Positions 7,680 to 16,925 of a stretch of 35,975 bases of DNA are shown in pieces. The position numbers were made by a program, and so were the translations under genes. The stretch comes from Rhodoferax sp. Its GTDB lineage: Bacteria; Pseudomonadota; Gammaproteobacteria; Burkholderiales; Burkholderiaceae_C. The stretch's first letter is position 1. Every line of letters starts with the position of its first letter. Under the pieces are notes generated by a model that made no database searches, was not told where the DNA came from, and saw only the letters and a list, made by a program, of their open reading frames with translations. The DNA lies in contig PKWM01000035.1 in the NCBI GenBank assembly GCA_003133245.1, forward strand, positions 1-35,975. The letters are read 5' to 3'.

Positions 7680-8945
7680 TCAAGCCTTCTTCGCTGCTTC
7701 GCGGTAAACCAGCAAAGGCGGTTTGTTCTCGTTGATGGTGGACTCATCCACAACCACTTTGTCAACATTGGAAGCGTTGGGTAAATCGAACATGGTATCA
7801 ATCAGGGCTTGTTCCAGGATCGAGCGCAAACCGCGCGCACCCGTCTTGCGGTTGAGTGCTTTTTTGGCAATCGCTTTCAATGCCGAAGGACGAATTTCAA
7901 GGTCAGCGCCCTCCATGGCCAATAGTTTGCAGTACTGTTTGACCAGCGCATTTTTGGGCTCGGTCAAAATCTGCACCAGCGCCTCTTCACTGAGTTCGTC
8001 CAACGTGGCCACTACCGGCATACGCCCTACCAACTCAGGAATCAAGCCGAACTTGATCAAGTCTTCTGGTTCGACCTCCTTGAAGACTTCGCTCAAGCTG
8101 CGTTGCGCTTTACTTTTAACCGTGGCACCAAAGCCGATACTTGAAGATTGGGTTCTCTGGTCGATTACTTTTTCAAGACCCGAGAAAGCGCCACCGCAAA
8201 TGAACAGAATATTGGTGGTATCAACCTGCACAAAATCCTGATTGGGATGCTTGCGCCCGCCTTGCGGCGGCACACTGGCCATGGTGCCTTCAATCAGCTT
8301 GAGCAGCGCCTGTTGCACGCCCTCACCCGAGACATCACGGGTAATCGATGGGTTGTCAGATTTGCGTGAAATTTTGTCGATTTCGTCGATATAAACGATG
8401 CCGCGCTGGGCGCGTTCCACTTCGTAATTACAGCTTTGCAAAAGCTTGAGGACAATGTTTTCAACGTCCTCACCGACATAACCAGCCTCAGTCAGGGTGG
8501 TGGCGTCAGCCATCACAAAAGGGACATCGAGCATGCGCGCCAGCGTTTGCGCCAGCAGCGTTTTGCCAGAGCCGGTCGGGCCAATCAGCAAAATATTGCT
8601 CTTAGCCAGCTCAACCTCGTCTCTTTTGGCTTGTTCCTGATGCCGCAAACGCTTGTAGTGGTTATAAACCGCCACTGCCAAGGTCCGTTTGGCGGTTTCC
8701 TGACCAATCACATAGCTATCCAGATTGGCCTTGATCTCAGAAGGTGTTGGCAACTCAGCGCCGGCTTTACCAACCTCGGTGCTGGCTGGCAATTCGTCGC
8801 GAATGATCTCGTTGCAAAGGTCAATGCACTCGTCGCAAACAAAGACCGACGGACCGGCGATGAGCTTTTTGACTTCATGCTGGCTTTTACCGCAAAAAGA
8901 GCAATAAAGCGTTTTTTCGCTGGAGGAACCTTTTTTTTCGGCCAT
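7680..8945 (-). CDS. clpX: ClpX, ATPase/unfoldase subunit of ClpXP
   Basis: Hexameric AAA+ unfoldase that recognises, unfolds and threads substrates into ClpP. The 421-residue protein has the N-terminal zinc-binding domain with C15, C18, C37 and C40, Walker [14 protein letters not shown], Walker [11 protein letters not shown], and the SSIGFGA loop that docks on ClpP. The C-terminal sensor-2 region has [12 protein letters not shown]. Its ATG lies four bases after the clpP stop, so both subunits should be made from one transcript. Confidence 0.98.
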   Translation of the reverse strand: MAEKKGSSSEKTLYCSFCGKSQHEVKKLIAGPSVFVCDECIDLCNEIIRDELPASTEVGKAGAELPTPSEIKANLDSYVIGQETAKRTLAVAVYNHYKRLRHQEQAKRDEVELAKSNILLIGPTGSGKTLLAQTLARMLDVPFVMADATTLTEAGYVGEDVENIVLKLLQSCNYEVERAQRGIVYIDEIDKISRKSDNPSITRDVSGEGVQQALLKLIEGTMASVPPQGGRKHPNQDFVQVDTTNILFICGGAFSGLEKVIDQRTQSSSIGFGATVKSKAQRSLSEVFKEVEPEDLIKFGLIPELVGRMPVVATLDELSEEALVQILTEPKNALVKQYCKLLAMEGADLEIRPSALKAIAKKALNRKTGARGLRSILEQALIDTMFDLPNASNVDKVVVDESTINENKPPLLVYREAAKKA

Positions 8946-8949
8946 GAGA

Positions 8950-9570
8950 TTAAGCCCTTTTCGAAATAACCTGATCGATCAGACCATATTCCTTGCATTC
9001 GTCGGCCGACATATAGTAGTCGCGCTCGGTGTCGCGTGCAATACGCTCCAGCGACTGTCCGGTGCGCTCGGCCAGAATTTTATTGATCTGCTCGCGGGTC
9101 TTCAAAATCTCTCGTGCCTGAATTTCAATTTCAGTCGCCTGGCCCTGACTGCCACCGGATGGTTGGTGAATCATGACTTTGGAGTTGGGCAAGGAAAAAC
9201 GCTTGCCCTTGGCTCCGGCGGCCAGTAAAAACGCGCCCATGCTGGCTGCCATGCCGGTGCAAAGGGTAGAAACATCGGGTTTGACAAAGTTCATGGTGTC
9301 AAAAATCGCCATGCCGGCACTGACCGAACCGCCCGGCGAGTTGATATAAAACGAAATGTCTTTGTCCGGGTTGTCACTCTCCAGAAACAGCAACTGCGCC
9401 ACCACCAGATTGGCGACGTAGTCATTGACCTGCCCCACCAGAAAAATGACACGCTCTTTGAGCAAGCGGGAGTAAATATCGTAAGACCGCTCACCCCGCC
9501 CCGATTGTTCAATCACCATCGGCACCAGGCCCAGGGCCTGTGGCTGCATTGCACCAAATTGTTCGTTCAT
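8950..9570 (-). CDS. clpP: ClpP, proteolytic subunit of ClpXP
   Basis: Tetradecameric serine peptidase chamber. The 206-residue protein carries the catalytic triad S110 ([11 protein letters not shown]), H135 ([10 protein letters not shown]) and D184 ([10 protein letters not shown]), with the spacing of the E. coli enzyme and a short N-terminal region that is probably autoprocessed. A Shine-Dalgarno-like AGGA lies seven bases before the ATG. It stands seven bases after tig and four before clpX, the standard tig-clpP-clpX order. Confidence 0.98.
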   Translation of the reverse strand: MNEQFGAMQPQALGLVPMVIEQSGRGERSYDIYSRLLKERVIFLVGQVNDYVANLVVAQLLFLESDNPDKDISFYINSPGGSVSAGMAIFDTMNFVKPDVSTLCTGMAASMGAFLLAAGAKGKRFSLPNSKVMIHQPSGGSQGQATEIEIQAREILKTREQINKILAERTGQSLERIARDTERDYYMSADECKEYGLIDQVISKRA

Positions 9571-9577
9571 ATAGTTC

Positions 9578-10891
9578 CTAGGTGTTTTGTGCCATCAACT
9601 CGTCAAACGACAGGCTCTTGGGAGTGACCTTGGCTTGCGCCAGCACATAGTCGGTGACATTGTTTTCAAGAACAATCGCCTCCACTTCGGCGAGCCGAGC
9701 ATCGTCGCTGTAATACCAGTGTTGCACTTCAGCCGGTTTTTCATAACTGGCGGCGAGCTCCTCAATGTGCGCCTTGATTTGCTCGTTGGTGGCTTGCAAG
9801 TTTTGCGAACGTACCAGCTCCGACACCACCAAGCCCAAACGCACCCGGCGTTCAGCTTGTGGCAGAAAGATGTCCTCAGGCAGCGGCGTTTTGTCAGCGT
9901 CTTTGATGCCGCGCTTTTTAAGGTCAGCGCGAGCACTTTCCATCAAACGATCGAGTTCCGCTTGCACGCTGGCTTTAGGCAAGTCGAGCTCGGCTTTGGC
10001 CACCAGCGCGTCCATAACCGCTTGCTTGTTGCGAGCCAGCAGACGGAATTTGACCTCACGTTCCAGATTTTTCTTGATGTCAGCGCGCAAACCTTCCACC
10101 GTGGCGTCGGCAATGCCCAGCGACTTGGCCAGGGCCTCGTCCACTTCGGGCAGATGAGCCGCCTCGACCTTCTTGAGCGTAACCATGAAATCAGCGCTTT
10201 TGCCGGCCACGTCCTGGCCGTGGTAATCAGCCGGGAAAACCAACTGGAAGGTCTTGCTTTCGCCCGCCTTCATACCACAGGTAGCCACTTCAAACTCCTT
10301 GAGCATCTGGCCATCACCCACGATGAATTGAAAATCGACCGCCTTGCCACCAGAAAACACCTCACCATCGATCTTGCCTTCAAAATCGACTGTGACACGA
10401 TCGCCGTCTTGCGCTGACGCATCGTGCGCGCGTTGAGCAAAGGTGCGTCGCTGCTTGCGCAGGATATCAAGGGTTTTATCAATCGCGTTGTCGGTGACTT
10501 CGGCTGAAATTTTGTCAACTTCGGCGCTACTCAAATCGGCAATTTTGACGTCCGGATAGACTTCAAATACGGCATCAAACGCCACTTCGCCTTCAGGTGC
10601 CGTTTGGGCTTCGGTAATGCTCGGGTGGCCTGCCACACGCAGCTTGGCTTCCTTGGCAGCATTGAAAAACGCTTCGCCGACTTTATCGTTCATGACCTCA
10701 TAGTTAACCGAGTAGCCATAACGCTGCGTCACCACGTTCATGGGCACTTTACCAGGACGAAAACCGTCCATTTTGACGGTGCGGGCCAGCTTTTTCAGCC
10801 GCGCCTGAACTTCTGACTGAATACTGCCAACAGGCAGAGTCAAGGTCATTTTTCGCTCCAGCTTTTCGAGGGTTTCAACGGTAACAGTCAC
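9578..10891 (-). CDS. tig: Trigger factor, ribosome-associated chaperone and peptidyl-prolyl isomerase
   Basis: Binds near the ribosomal exit tunnel beside L23 and shields nascent chains. The 437-residue protein has the ribosome-docking GFRPGKVP loop at about residues 43-50, an FKBP-type isomerase domain around [20 protein letters not shown] to [11 protein letters not shown] (about 160-250), and a helical C-terminal chaperone domain. Translation starts at GTG (10891), supported by AGGAG seven bases upstream. The next start codons in frame lie well inside the conserved N-domain. It leads the tig-clpP-clpX unit. The segment bearing its Shine-Dalgarno site is duplicated about 100 bases upstream. 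Confidence 0.97.
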   Translation of the reverse strand: MTVTVETLEKLERKMTLTLPVGSIQSEVQARLKKLARTVKMDGFRPGKVPMNVVTQRYGYSVNYEVMNDKVGEAFFNAAKEAKLRVAGHPSITEAQTAPEGEVAFDAVFEVYPDVKIADLSSAEVDKISAEVTDNAIDKTLDILRKQRRTFAQRAHDASAQDGDRVTVDFEGKIDGEVFSGGKAVDFQFIVGDGQMLKEFEVATCGMKAGESKTFQLVFPADYHGQDVAGKSADFMVTLKKVEAAHLPEVDEALAKSLGIADATVEGLRADIKKNLEREVKFRLLARNKQAVMDALVAKAELDLPKASVQAELDRLMESARADLKKRGIKDADKTPLPEDIFLPQAERRVRLGLVVSELVRSQNLQATNEQIKAHIEELAASYEKPAEVQHWYYSDDARLAEVEAIVLENNVTDYVLAQAKVTPKSLSFDELMAQNT

Positions 10892-10897
10892 TTAAAT

Positions 10898-11009
10898 ACT
10901 CCTAAACAATTGGGGACAGGGCTCGTCGCTTTTGATATGAAATTACCTTGCACTAATGAAGGTGTAAAACGTATTGGAACATCGCTCAACTACATAAAAC
11001 TCCTAAACA
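10898..11009 (-). repeat. 11-bp direct repeat duplicating the tig Shine-Dalgarno segment
   Basis: ACTCCTAAACA occurs at 10898-10908 and again at 10999-11009, 101 bases apart. On the minus strand each copy reads TGTTTAGGAGT. The copy near tig is its ribosome-binding site. The outer copy is followed four bases later by ATG TAG, a start codon directly abutting a stop. The repeat could be a target-site duplication around a 90-base insert that starts with the half element at 10911, or a local duplication. Confidence 0.5.
10911..10930. repeat. Half copy of the GGGACAGA-ended inverted repeat element
   Basis: The sequence TGGGGACAGGGCTCGTCGCT matches the left end of the element at 23436-23475 with few differences. 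No matching TCTGTCCC end follows, so this is a truncated copy. Confidence 0.45.
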
Positions 11010-11121
11010 GGCAGATGAGGTCTTGGGTCTGATAATCAGGCTAATTAGTGGCAGGTTTAGGGCTGTTCTAGTAGGGAATCTGGTAGATTTCAATCAAAAC
11101 CATCATGCATCTACCACCGCC

Positions 11122-11149
11122 ATCAGCGAACAATCAGTGAACATTCACT
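11122..11149. promoter_or_regulatory. Operator-like tandem and inverted repeats before the ABC exporter
   Basis: ATCAGCGAACA (11122-11132) is followed immediately by ATCAGTGAACA (11133-11143), two 11-base units one helical turn apart. The second unit runs into a perfect inverted repeat AGTGAA-CA-TTCACT (11136-11149). The layout resembles TetR/AcrR-family operators. No regulator gene lies next to it in the window, so the protein that binds is unknown. Confidence 0.4.
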
Positions 11150-11247
11150 TGCCGTAGATTGTACTGAATGAAGCCAGGACACTCGAGTGCGGCCGTTTGG
11201 TGTTGTCGGTCTGCCACTGCGTGCGCGATCATGTGTAATGATGAGGG

Positions 11248-12999
11248 ATGCAAAAAATTCTCCGCTGGTTGAACATGCTGCGGCCGTACCGCTGGCGCCT
11301 TGCGTTGGTACTGGCCTGCCAGTGTGGGCAGACGCTGGCTGCCCTGCTGTTGCCACACCTCAGTGCCGAACTCATTGACCGTGGTGTCGCCCTACACGAC
11401 ACACGCTTGATAGGGCAATTGGGAGGCTGGATGCTGCTGGCAGCACTGGTGCAACTGGGCTTGTCGCTGGTCGCGCTGGCGCTGGGTGCACGCATCGCGA
11501 TGGACGCCGGGCGCGACCTTCGCGGCGCGCTGTTCGCCCATGTGCACTCGCTCTCGCTGGCCGAGGTGCAGCGCTTGGGCGTGCCGTCCCTGATCACCCG
11601 TTGCACCAACGACGTGCTTCAGCTACAGACCTTGTTGGCCATGGTCCTGACGGTGATCATATTGGCCCCGCTGATGGGCCTAGGCGGTGTAGCCATGGCC
11701 ATGCAGCAAGACGTCCGCTTGTCTAGCCTGCTGCTGGTAGCCGTGCCCCTGCTGGCGCTGGTGGTGGCTTCGCTTATGGGACGCGCAATGCCTCTGTTCG
11801 GCCGCATGCAGGCCCAACTCGATCGCGTCAACGCCATCCTGCGCGAGCAGATCAGCGGCCTGCGTGTGATCCGCGCCTTCGTGCGCGACGACGCCGAGCG
11901 CTCACGCTTTGCGCTCGCCAACGACGAGCTCACTGGCACCGCACTGCGCGTCGGCCGCTTGATGGCGCTGAACATGCCAGCCGTGATGGCCGTACTGCAC
12001 CTGACCGGTGTGGCGGTGGTGTGGGCCGCCGCAGGGCGCATCCACGCCGGCACGCTGTCTGTCGGAACGGTGGTCGCCTTCCTGGCCTATAACGCGCAGA
12101 TTCTGATTGCGGTGATGATGGCCGCGATGTTGTTCCTGATGGCACCGCGCGCGGCCGTCAGCGCGCGGCGTATTGCCGAGGTGCTCGACACCCCCTCCAG
12201 CGTTCTGCCCGCCATCCGGCCGCTGGCGCTGCCCACCTCGCCGCAACTGCTGGCCCGGTTGCGTTTTGACGACGTGAGTTTCGGCTTTCCAGGCGCGCAG
12301 GCACCGGTGCTGCGCGACATTAACCTGGAGGTCGGGCCTGGTGAGATGCTGGGCGTGATCGGCGCCACCGGCTCCGGCAAGTCCACGCTACTGAGCCTGG
12401 CCATTCGCCTGCACGATCCCAGCGGCGGGCGTATCACGCTGGGCGGAGTGGACTTGCGACATCTCGATCAGGAAGCGCTGTGGGCCGCGGTGGCCATCGT
12501 GCCACAAGCGTCCTTTCTGTTCATGGGCACGGTCGCCACCAATCTGCGCTTCGGACGCGAAGACGCCAGCGAGACCGATCTCTGGCACGCGCTGGAAGTC
12601 GCCCAGGCGCGCGACTTCGTGGCCGCGCTGCCCGGCCGTTTGGATGCTCTGGTGGCCCAGGGCGGCGGCAATTTCTCGGGCGGCCAACGCCAGCGCCTGG
12701 CCATTGCGCGCGCCCTGGTGCGCCAACCAGCGGTGCTGCTGTTGGACGACAGCTTCTCGGCATTGGACGCCGCCACCGATGCCCGACTGCGTGCGGCCCT
12801 GAAGGCCGAGCGGCGCGAGGGTGCCACCGTTGTCGTCAGCCAACGCGTGGCCAGCCTGCGCCAGGCCGATCGCATCGTCGTGATGGACCAAGGCCATGTC
12901 GTCGGCAACGGCCGTCACGAAGACCTGCTGCACACCTGCCCAGCCTACGCCGAAATCGTCGCCTCGCAGTCCTCGCAGGACGGGGACGCTGCACCATGA
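11248..12999 (+). CDS. Heterodimeric ABC exporter subunit A (catalytically degenerate site)
   Basis: A 583-residue half-transporter of the type with six membrane helices fused to an ATPase domain (MdlA/LmrC-like). Helices span roughly residues 15-290; the ATPase domain follows from about 345. Walker A is GATGSGKST near 372-380 and the signature is the canonical FSGGQ (476-480). Walker B ends in LLLDD, so D501 replaces the catalytic Glu, and the switch histidine is replaced by Q532 (VVSQR). These changes mark the ATP-holding, non-hydrolysing site of an asymmetric pair with the next gene. The substrate is not evident; lipids, peptides or drugs are possible. Start at ATG 11248; TGA lies two codons upstream in frame. 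GC content is visibly higher than in the flanking tig and thioesterase genes. Confidence 0.9.
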   Translation: MQKILRWLNMLRPYRWRLALVLACQCGQTLAALLLPHLSAELIDRGVALHDTRLIGQLGGWMLLAALVQLGLSLVALALGARIAMDAGRDLRGALFAHVHSLSLAEVQRLGVPSLITRCTNDVLQLQTLLAMVLTVIILAPLMGLGGVAMAMQQDVRLSSLLLVAVPLLALVVASLMGRAMPLFGRMQAQLDRVNAILREQISGLRVIRAFVRDDAERSRFALANDELTGTALRVGRLMALNMPAVMAVLHLTGVAVVWAAAGRIHAGTLSVGTVVAFLAYNAQILIAVMMAAMLFLMAPRAAVSARRIAEVLDTPSSVLPAIRPLALPTSPQLLARLRFDDVSFGFPGAQAPVLRDINLEVGPGEMLGVIGATGSGKSTLLSLAIRLHDPSGGRITLGGVDLRHLDQEALWAAVAIVPQASFLFMGTVATNLRFGREDASETDLWHALEVAQARDFVAALPGRLDALVAQGGGNFSGGQRQRLAIARALVRQPAVLLLDDSFSALDAATDARLRAALKAERREGATVVVSQRVASLRQADRIVVMDQGHVVGNGRHEDLLHTCPAYAEIVASQSSQDGDAAP

Positions 13000-14825
13000 G
13001 CCGGCCAGCCATTCACCTGCCACGCGGTGGCGCAATGCTACCGGGCAGCGTCGCCCGCCCGCGTGACATGCGGAGCGCACTGCGCCGCATGGGGCGCTTC
13101 CTGCTGGGCGACCACCGGCGGCTGGCCCTGGCCCTGGCCTTCACTACGGCCAGCGTAGTGCTAGGCACGCTGGGGCCCTGGCAATTGGGAGTGGCAACGG
13201 ACCTAGTGGTGGCGTCCATCGGCCAACCGGGCCTGCCGGCCGGCCTGATGCGGCAGTTGGCCGTGGTGGCGGCGCTCTACGCCACGGCGTCCGCGCTCCA
13301 GTGGGCGCAGGCCTGGCTGACCACGGCGCTGGTGCAGGCGCTGAGCAAGCGCCTGCGGCGCGATGCCGAGGCCAAGCTGGCGCGCCTGCCCCTGGCCTGG
13401 TTCGACGCACGACCTCTCGGCGAAGTGCTCAGTCGGGTCACCAATGACATCGACAACGTCACGCAAAGCCTGCAACAGCTGATGAGCCAGCTGCTGATGT
13501 CCTTGCTGACGCTGCTGGCGAGTTTCTCGATGATGGGGATGCTCTCGCCGTTATTGCTCGCGGTGGCCATGGTCGCACTCGCCTTGTCGGCCGCAGGGAG
13601 TCGCTTGGTGGCCGCACGCTCGAAGTTGCACTTCGAGGCCCAGTGGCGCCTGACGGGCGAGCTCAACGCCCAGGTCGAGCAGACCTTCACCGGCCATGTG
13701 CTGGTCAAGGCCTTCGGCCACCGGCAGCGCACGCTGGCCGAATTCGCGCAGGTCAATGGGGCGCTGGCCGACAGCGCCTGGCGAGCCCAATTGCTGGGTG
13801 GCAGCGCGCAGCCGTTGACGATGTTCGTCGGCCAGCTGGCTTTCATCGCCGTGGTCGCCGGGGGTGCCTGGCGCGTGCTGGGCGGGCACCTCAGCATTGG
13901 GCAGCTGCAAGCCTTCATCCAATACATCCGCCAGATCGGCCAACCCATGTCGCAGGTGTCGGCGATGGTGGCGGTAGTGCAGTCCGGCCTGGCCTCGGCC
14001 GAGCGGGTTTTCGAGCTGCTTGACGCCGACGAGCTGGTGCCCGACGCCGACGCGCCTGCCAATCTGCCGACACCGCGCGGCCATGTGGTGTTCGAGCATG
14101 TGCGCTTCGGCTATCGGCCGGGGCAGCCCTTGCTGGAGGACGTGAACCTTGAAGCCCGCCCCGGCCAGACAGTGGCCATCGTCGGGCCCACCGGCGCCGG
14201 GAAGACCACAGTGGTGAACCTCCTGATGCGCTTCTATGAAATCGACGCTGGCGTCATCCGGCTTGACGGCACCGACATCCGCGCGCTGCGCCGCGACGAT
14301 CTGCGGCGTCACTTCGGCATGGTGCTACAGGATAGCTGGCTGTTCACCGGCACCATCCGCGAGAACCTGGTGTATGGTCGGCCCGAGGCCAGCGAGGCCG
14401 AATGGCGCGAGGCCGCTGTGGCCTGCCTGGTGGACGACTTCGTGCGCACCCTGCCGCAAGGCTACGACACGGTGCTGGAGGACGGCGGCGCGGCGCTCAG
14501 CACCGGCCAGCGCCAGTTGCTGACAATCGCTCGCGCCTTCCTGATGCGACCAGCGGTGCTGATCCTCGATGAGGCCACCAGTTCGGTGGACACGCGCACG
14601 GAACTTCTGGTGCAGCAGGCAATGGCGCGGCTGCGCCAGGGCCGGACCAGCTTCGTCATCGCGCACCGGCTCTCGACCATACGGAGCGCCGATCTGATCA
14701 TCTACATGGATGGCGGCCATGTCGTCGAGCAGGGCTCTCACGCGCAACTGATCGAACGTCGTGGCGCTTATTGGCGGTTGCACGAGGCGCAATTCGGCGG
14801 GGTACACAACCTGACGGCTGGCTAG
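12996..14825 (+). CDS. Heterodimeric ABC exporter subunit B (consensus hydrolytic motifs)
   Basis: A 609-residue half-transporter (MdlB-like). The ATG at 12996 overlaps the stop of subunit A in ATGA. A much longer open frame reaching back to 12480 is the shifted shadow of subunit A and is not coding. After about 35 variable residues come six membrane helices (about 45-320), then an ATPase domain with Walker A GPTGAGKTT at 397-405, catalytic E526 in LILDEATSS and H557 in IAHRLS. Its signature motif is LSTGQ (501-505), not LSGGQ. Thus its Walker motifs with subunit A's FSGGQ form the competent site, and its altered signature faces subunit A's degenerate Walker B. It ends 74 bases from the convergent thioesterase gene. 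Confidence 0.92.
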   Translation: MSRPAIHLPRGGAMLPGSVARPRDMRSALRRMGRFLLGDHRRLALALAFTTASVVLGTLGPWQLGVATDLVVASIGQPGLPAGLMRQLAVVAALYATASALQWAQAWLTTALVQALSKRLRRDAEAKLARLPLAWFDARPLGEVLSRVTNDIDNVTQSLQQLMSQLLMSLLTLLASFSMMGMLSPLLLAVAMVALALSAAGSRLVAARSKLHFEAQWRLTGELNAQVEQTFTGHVLVKAFGHRQRTLAEFAQVNGALADSAWRAQLLGGSAQPLTMFVGQLAFIAVVAGGAWRVLGGHLSIGQLQAFIQYIRQIGQPMSQVSAMVAVVQSGLASAERVFELLDADELVPDADAPANLPTPRGHVVFEHVRFGYRPGQPLLEDVNLEARPGQTVAIVGPTGAGKTTVVNLLMRFYEIDAGVIRLDGTDIRALRRDDLRRHFGMVLQDSWLFTGTIRENLVYGRPEASEAEWREAAVACLVDDFVRTLPQGYDTVLEDGGAALSTGQRQLLTIARAFLMRPAVLILDEATSSVDTRTELLVQQAMARLRQGRTSFVIAHRLSTIRSADLIIYMDGGHVVEQGSHAQLIERRGAYWRLHEAQFGGVHNLTAG

Positions 14826-14899
14826 TACTGGCTGGCCCTGCGGGCAACTGAGAAGTCACGCTGCTTGGCGATGAGCAGTCATGGAATCACGAAGTCCAA

Positions 14900-15709
14900 T
14901 TACCCTCGCCGACTGACCGAGAGGCTTTGCGTGGCCCTTCCGACCAGGCCATGTACATCGTAAAGCGTCGATTCGGCAAGGCCACCACCGTTCGTGCCAA
15001 GGTGGGTACGAGCATCCAGGCAAATCCATTCGCCTTTTGGTTTTCGTAATAAATTGATGGTCAGGTCTGAATTGACAAAGCTGTAGGTTTTCAAATCAAG
15101 AATCGCGCTGATGCCGTTACCAGAGTCTGCGGCTACTGCGACGCGCTGGTAAACACTTGGCAACTCACTGGCCAGCAGGGGGTGACGCAAGCGAAACCAG
15201 ACAGCACAAGGACCGTCGAACAAGCGCCCGTGCGCCACTCGGGTCTCGACCAGGTCGGCGTAGCCTACATGCTTGCTAGCGAATGGAAAAACACCCGCAA
15301 TTGAATCATCAGGGTCTTTCGATGCCATCGGTAGCGGATGACCGGGCAAGTCCTCGGGAATGGGTACATCGTTCTCTCGCTGGGCAAGCGCCGTGAAGCG
15401 GGCGACTTCCTTTCCGCCAGCGATTAGCTGCGCCGAAAAATGTCCCGCGTTTCGACCGACATAGTCGATAGCAACTTCAATGGTGACCACGCCGATTGGC
15501 ACCGGACGAAGCAAGTTGGCTGTCAGTCGTGCAATGTGAGTCAATCCGTGCCCCATTGCAGCCCTCTCAATGGCGCGACAGACCAGCGCGATGGGTGGAC
15601 CGGCATGTTGGTGCTCGGGGTGCCAGGGGCCGCGCGTGAGAAGGCTGGCGCGGTAGGAGCCGCTTTCAAACAACTCGTAGGCGCTTATCGGCATTATTTC
15701 AGTGGTCAT
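14900..15709 (-). CDS. Acyl-CoA thioesterase family protein (TesB-like double hot-dog)
   Basis: About 269 residues from ATG 15709 (MTTEIMPISAYELFESGSYR). The early block RGPWHPEHQHAGPPIALVCR is characteristic of 4HBT_3/TesB-like thioesterases. A first hot-dog with LTANLLRPVPIGVVTIEV and a second ending YSFVNSDLTINLLRKP...WICLDARTH.G..GGGLAES follow, with the conserved acidic residue near the C-terminus. Such proteins hydrolyse acyl-CoA or polyketide-type thioesters; the substrate cannot be read. The frame is open to 15820, but that would overlap the radical SAM gene by 59 bases and adds atypical sequence. It follows that gene by 52 bases, same strand. Confidence 0.8.
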   Translation of the reverse strand: MTTEIMPISAYELFESGSYRASLLTRGPWHPEHQHAGPPIALVCRAIERAAMGHGLTHIARLTANLLRPVPIGVVTIEVAIDYVGRNAGHFSAQLIAGGKEVARFTALAQRENDVPIPEDLPGHPLPMASKDPDDSIAGVFPFASKHVGYADLVETRVAHGRLFDGPCAVWFRLRHPLLASELPSVYQRVAVAADSGNGISAILDLKTYSFVNSDLTINLLRKPKGEWICLDARTHLGTNGGGLAESTLYDVHGLVGRATQSLSVSRRG

Positions 15710-15761
15710 ATGGTAAGGCAGATTCTGGTTAAGGTGACTGGTATCTAGCGCGCGATAGAGC

Positions 15762-16661
15762 TTAGAGTGCTCGCTGCCACTCAGGGCGGAGTCTGGCGGA
15801 ATCCGGGCGGTCGATGGCATTTCTTACCTCCAGCAAAAGCCGGTCTTTCTCGGCTCCCAGGATGCCTTTGAGGACCAGCGAGTTTGACGCATGATCACTG
15901 CGAAACACGGTGCGCTTGAGCTCCAGGGCTTGAAGGAATTGTTCCATTTCGCGAAATAGTTCCTGCTGATTGAGCGGTTCCCATTGCGGATAGGTCTGGC
16001 GGAATCTGCCATCGCCCTGCGGAAAGCTGACCACCAGCGTTGCCAGAAATTCCGGCTGCGTCAGGTTGACCAGGCGGGCTGAGTTTTGAGCATGTTGCTT
16101 TGAGTGCAGGCGACCGCCGAGCCCATTGAGCAGCATGACCGATCGGGTAATTCCGGCGGCACCCAGCTTGTCCAACGCATCGCTGGTCGTTTGGAATGTT
16201 TCGCCCTTGTTCACCTTTTGCAGAACCTCGTCATCGCCTGACTCGGCGCCGAGGTACACGAGCGTCAAACCCGCTGCGCGCAATTCCAGCAGTTCCTGCA
16301 CCGATTTGTGGCGCAGGTTGCGGGCCAGACAGTAGCTTGAAATACGCCGAACTTTGGGCAAGTGTTCTTTGATCGCCGCCAACAAAGTGATGAGCCGTCG
16401 TGTTGACAGCACCATGGCATCGCCATCGCCCAGAAAGACCCGCTGCACCTGGTTTGCAAACTGCTCGCCGCAGCGCCGAATCGTGTCCAGGATCTCTTGC
16501 TCATCGCGGGTGCCAAACTTCTTTTGCGTCGCCTTGTACATCTCGCAGTAAGTGCATTGGTTCCAGGAACAGCCGTTGGTGACAGGCAGGATCAGCGACT
16601 GCGCTTCGCTCGGTGGGCGAAAAACAGGATCAACGTAGCGAATTGGGAAATCTTGATTCAC
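15762..16661 (-). CDS. Radical SAM protein with CX4CX2C cluster motif
   Basis: A 299-residue radical S-adenosylmethionine enzyme with the [4Fe-4S] motif in TNGCSWNQCTYCEMYK (about residues 28-43). The cysteine spacing is CX4CX2C, one residue longer than the canonical CX3CX2C. Further core signatures are VFLGDGDAMVLSTRRL (the GD.D.. block after the second strand), ISSYCLARNLRHKS and LVYLGAESGDDEVLQKVNKG, as in Elp3/HemN-like TIM barrels. There is no added TRAM or B12 domain. Function unknown. GTG start at 16661, whose frame matches the conserved N-terminus; only a weak GAAGAAA-type ribosome site precedes it. Probably cotranscribed with the thioesterase downstream. Confidence 0.85.
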   Translation of the reverse strand: MNQDFPIRYVDPVFRPPSEAQSLILPVTNGCSWNQCTYCEMYKATQKKFGTRDEQEILDTIRRCGEQFANQVQRVFLGDGDAMVLSTRRLITLLAAIKEHLPKVRRISSYCLARNLRHKSVQELLELRAAGLTLVYLGAESGDDEVLQKVNKGETFQTTSDALDKLGAAGITRSVMLLNGLGGRLHSKQHAQNSARLVNLTQPEFLATLVVSFPQGDGRFRQTYPQWEPLNQQELFREMEQFLQALELKRTVFRSDHASNSLVLKGILGAEKDRLLLEVRNAIDRPDSARLRPEWQRAL

Positions 16662-16925
16662 TTTGTGGTTTCTTCAGAATGGCGTGTGATCGGCCCGGGG
16701 CTGCTATTGCCGCTCTCTTGTCGCATCCTTTTTTATGCCCGTGGGTACTGTCGTGGTCAGGTGCGATGGTCAGCAATCTTTTTCGAAGCGTCAGGAGCAG
16801 CATTGTGCTCGGACTTTTGCAAGTCGAGCAAGTTCGCCTGAAAGACCTGCACAATACGCAACGGGACATGCTAGCGGTCATGCCGGGTGTGATGTTTATC
16901 AACCCAGGACCATACGGTGTTCACC
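16662..16925. other. Intergenic region without a recognisable gene
   Basis: This stretch separates the divergent radical SAM gene and the yghU-like gene. Several frames are open for 60-100 codons, but none has a plausible start, ribosome site or recognisable product. No repeat of note was seen. The right end leads into the promoter-like sequence at 16926. Confidence 0.5.

Larger units (their letters stand above)
10892..11247. other. Divergent intergenic region between tig and the ABC exporter
   Basis: These 356 bases hold no credible gene. They contain the tig leader, an 11-base direct repeat (10898-10908 and 10999-11009), a half copy of the GGGACAGA element and the operator-like repeats at 11122-11149. 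Base composition moves from the moderate GC of the tig side to the high GC of the ABC operon at about 11190. Confidence 0.6.

Noticed and set aside
12480..12995. Long in-frame extension upstream of ABC subunit B
   Set aside because: It is out of frame with the conserved ATPase domain of subunit A, which is clearly coding there; its arginine/alanine-rich translation is typical of a shifted GC-rich frame.
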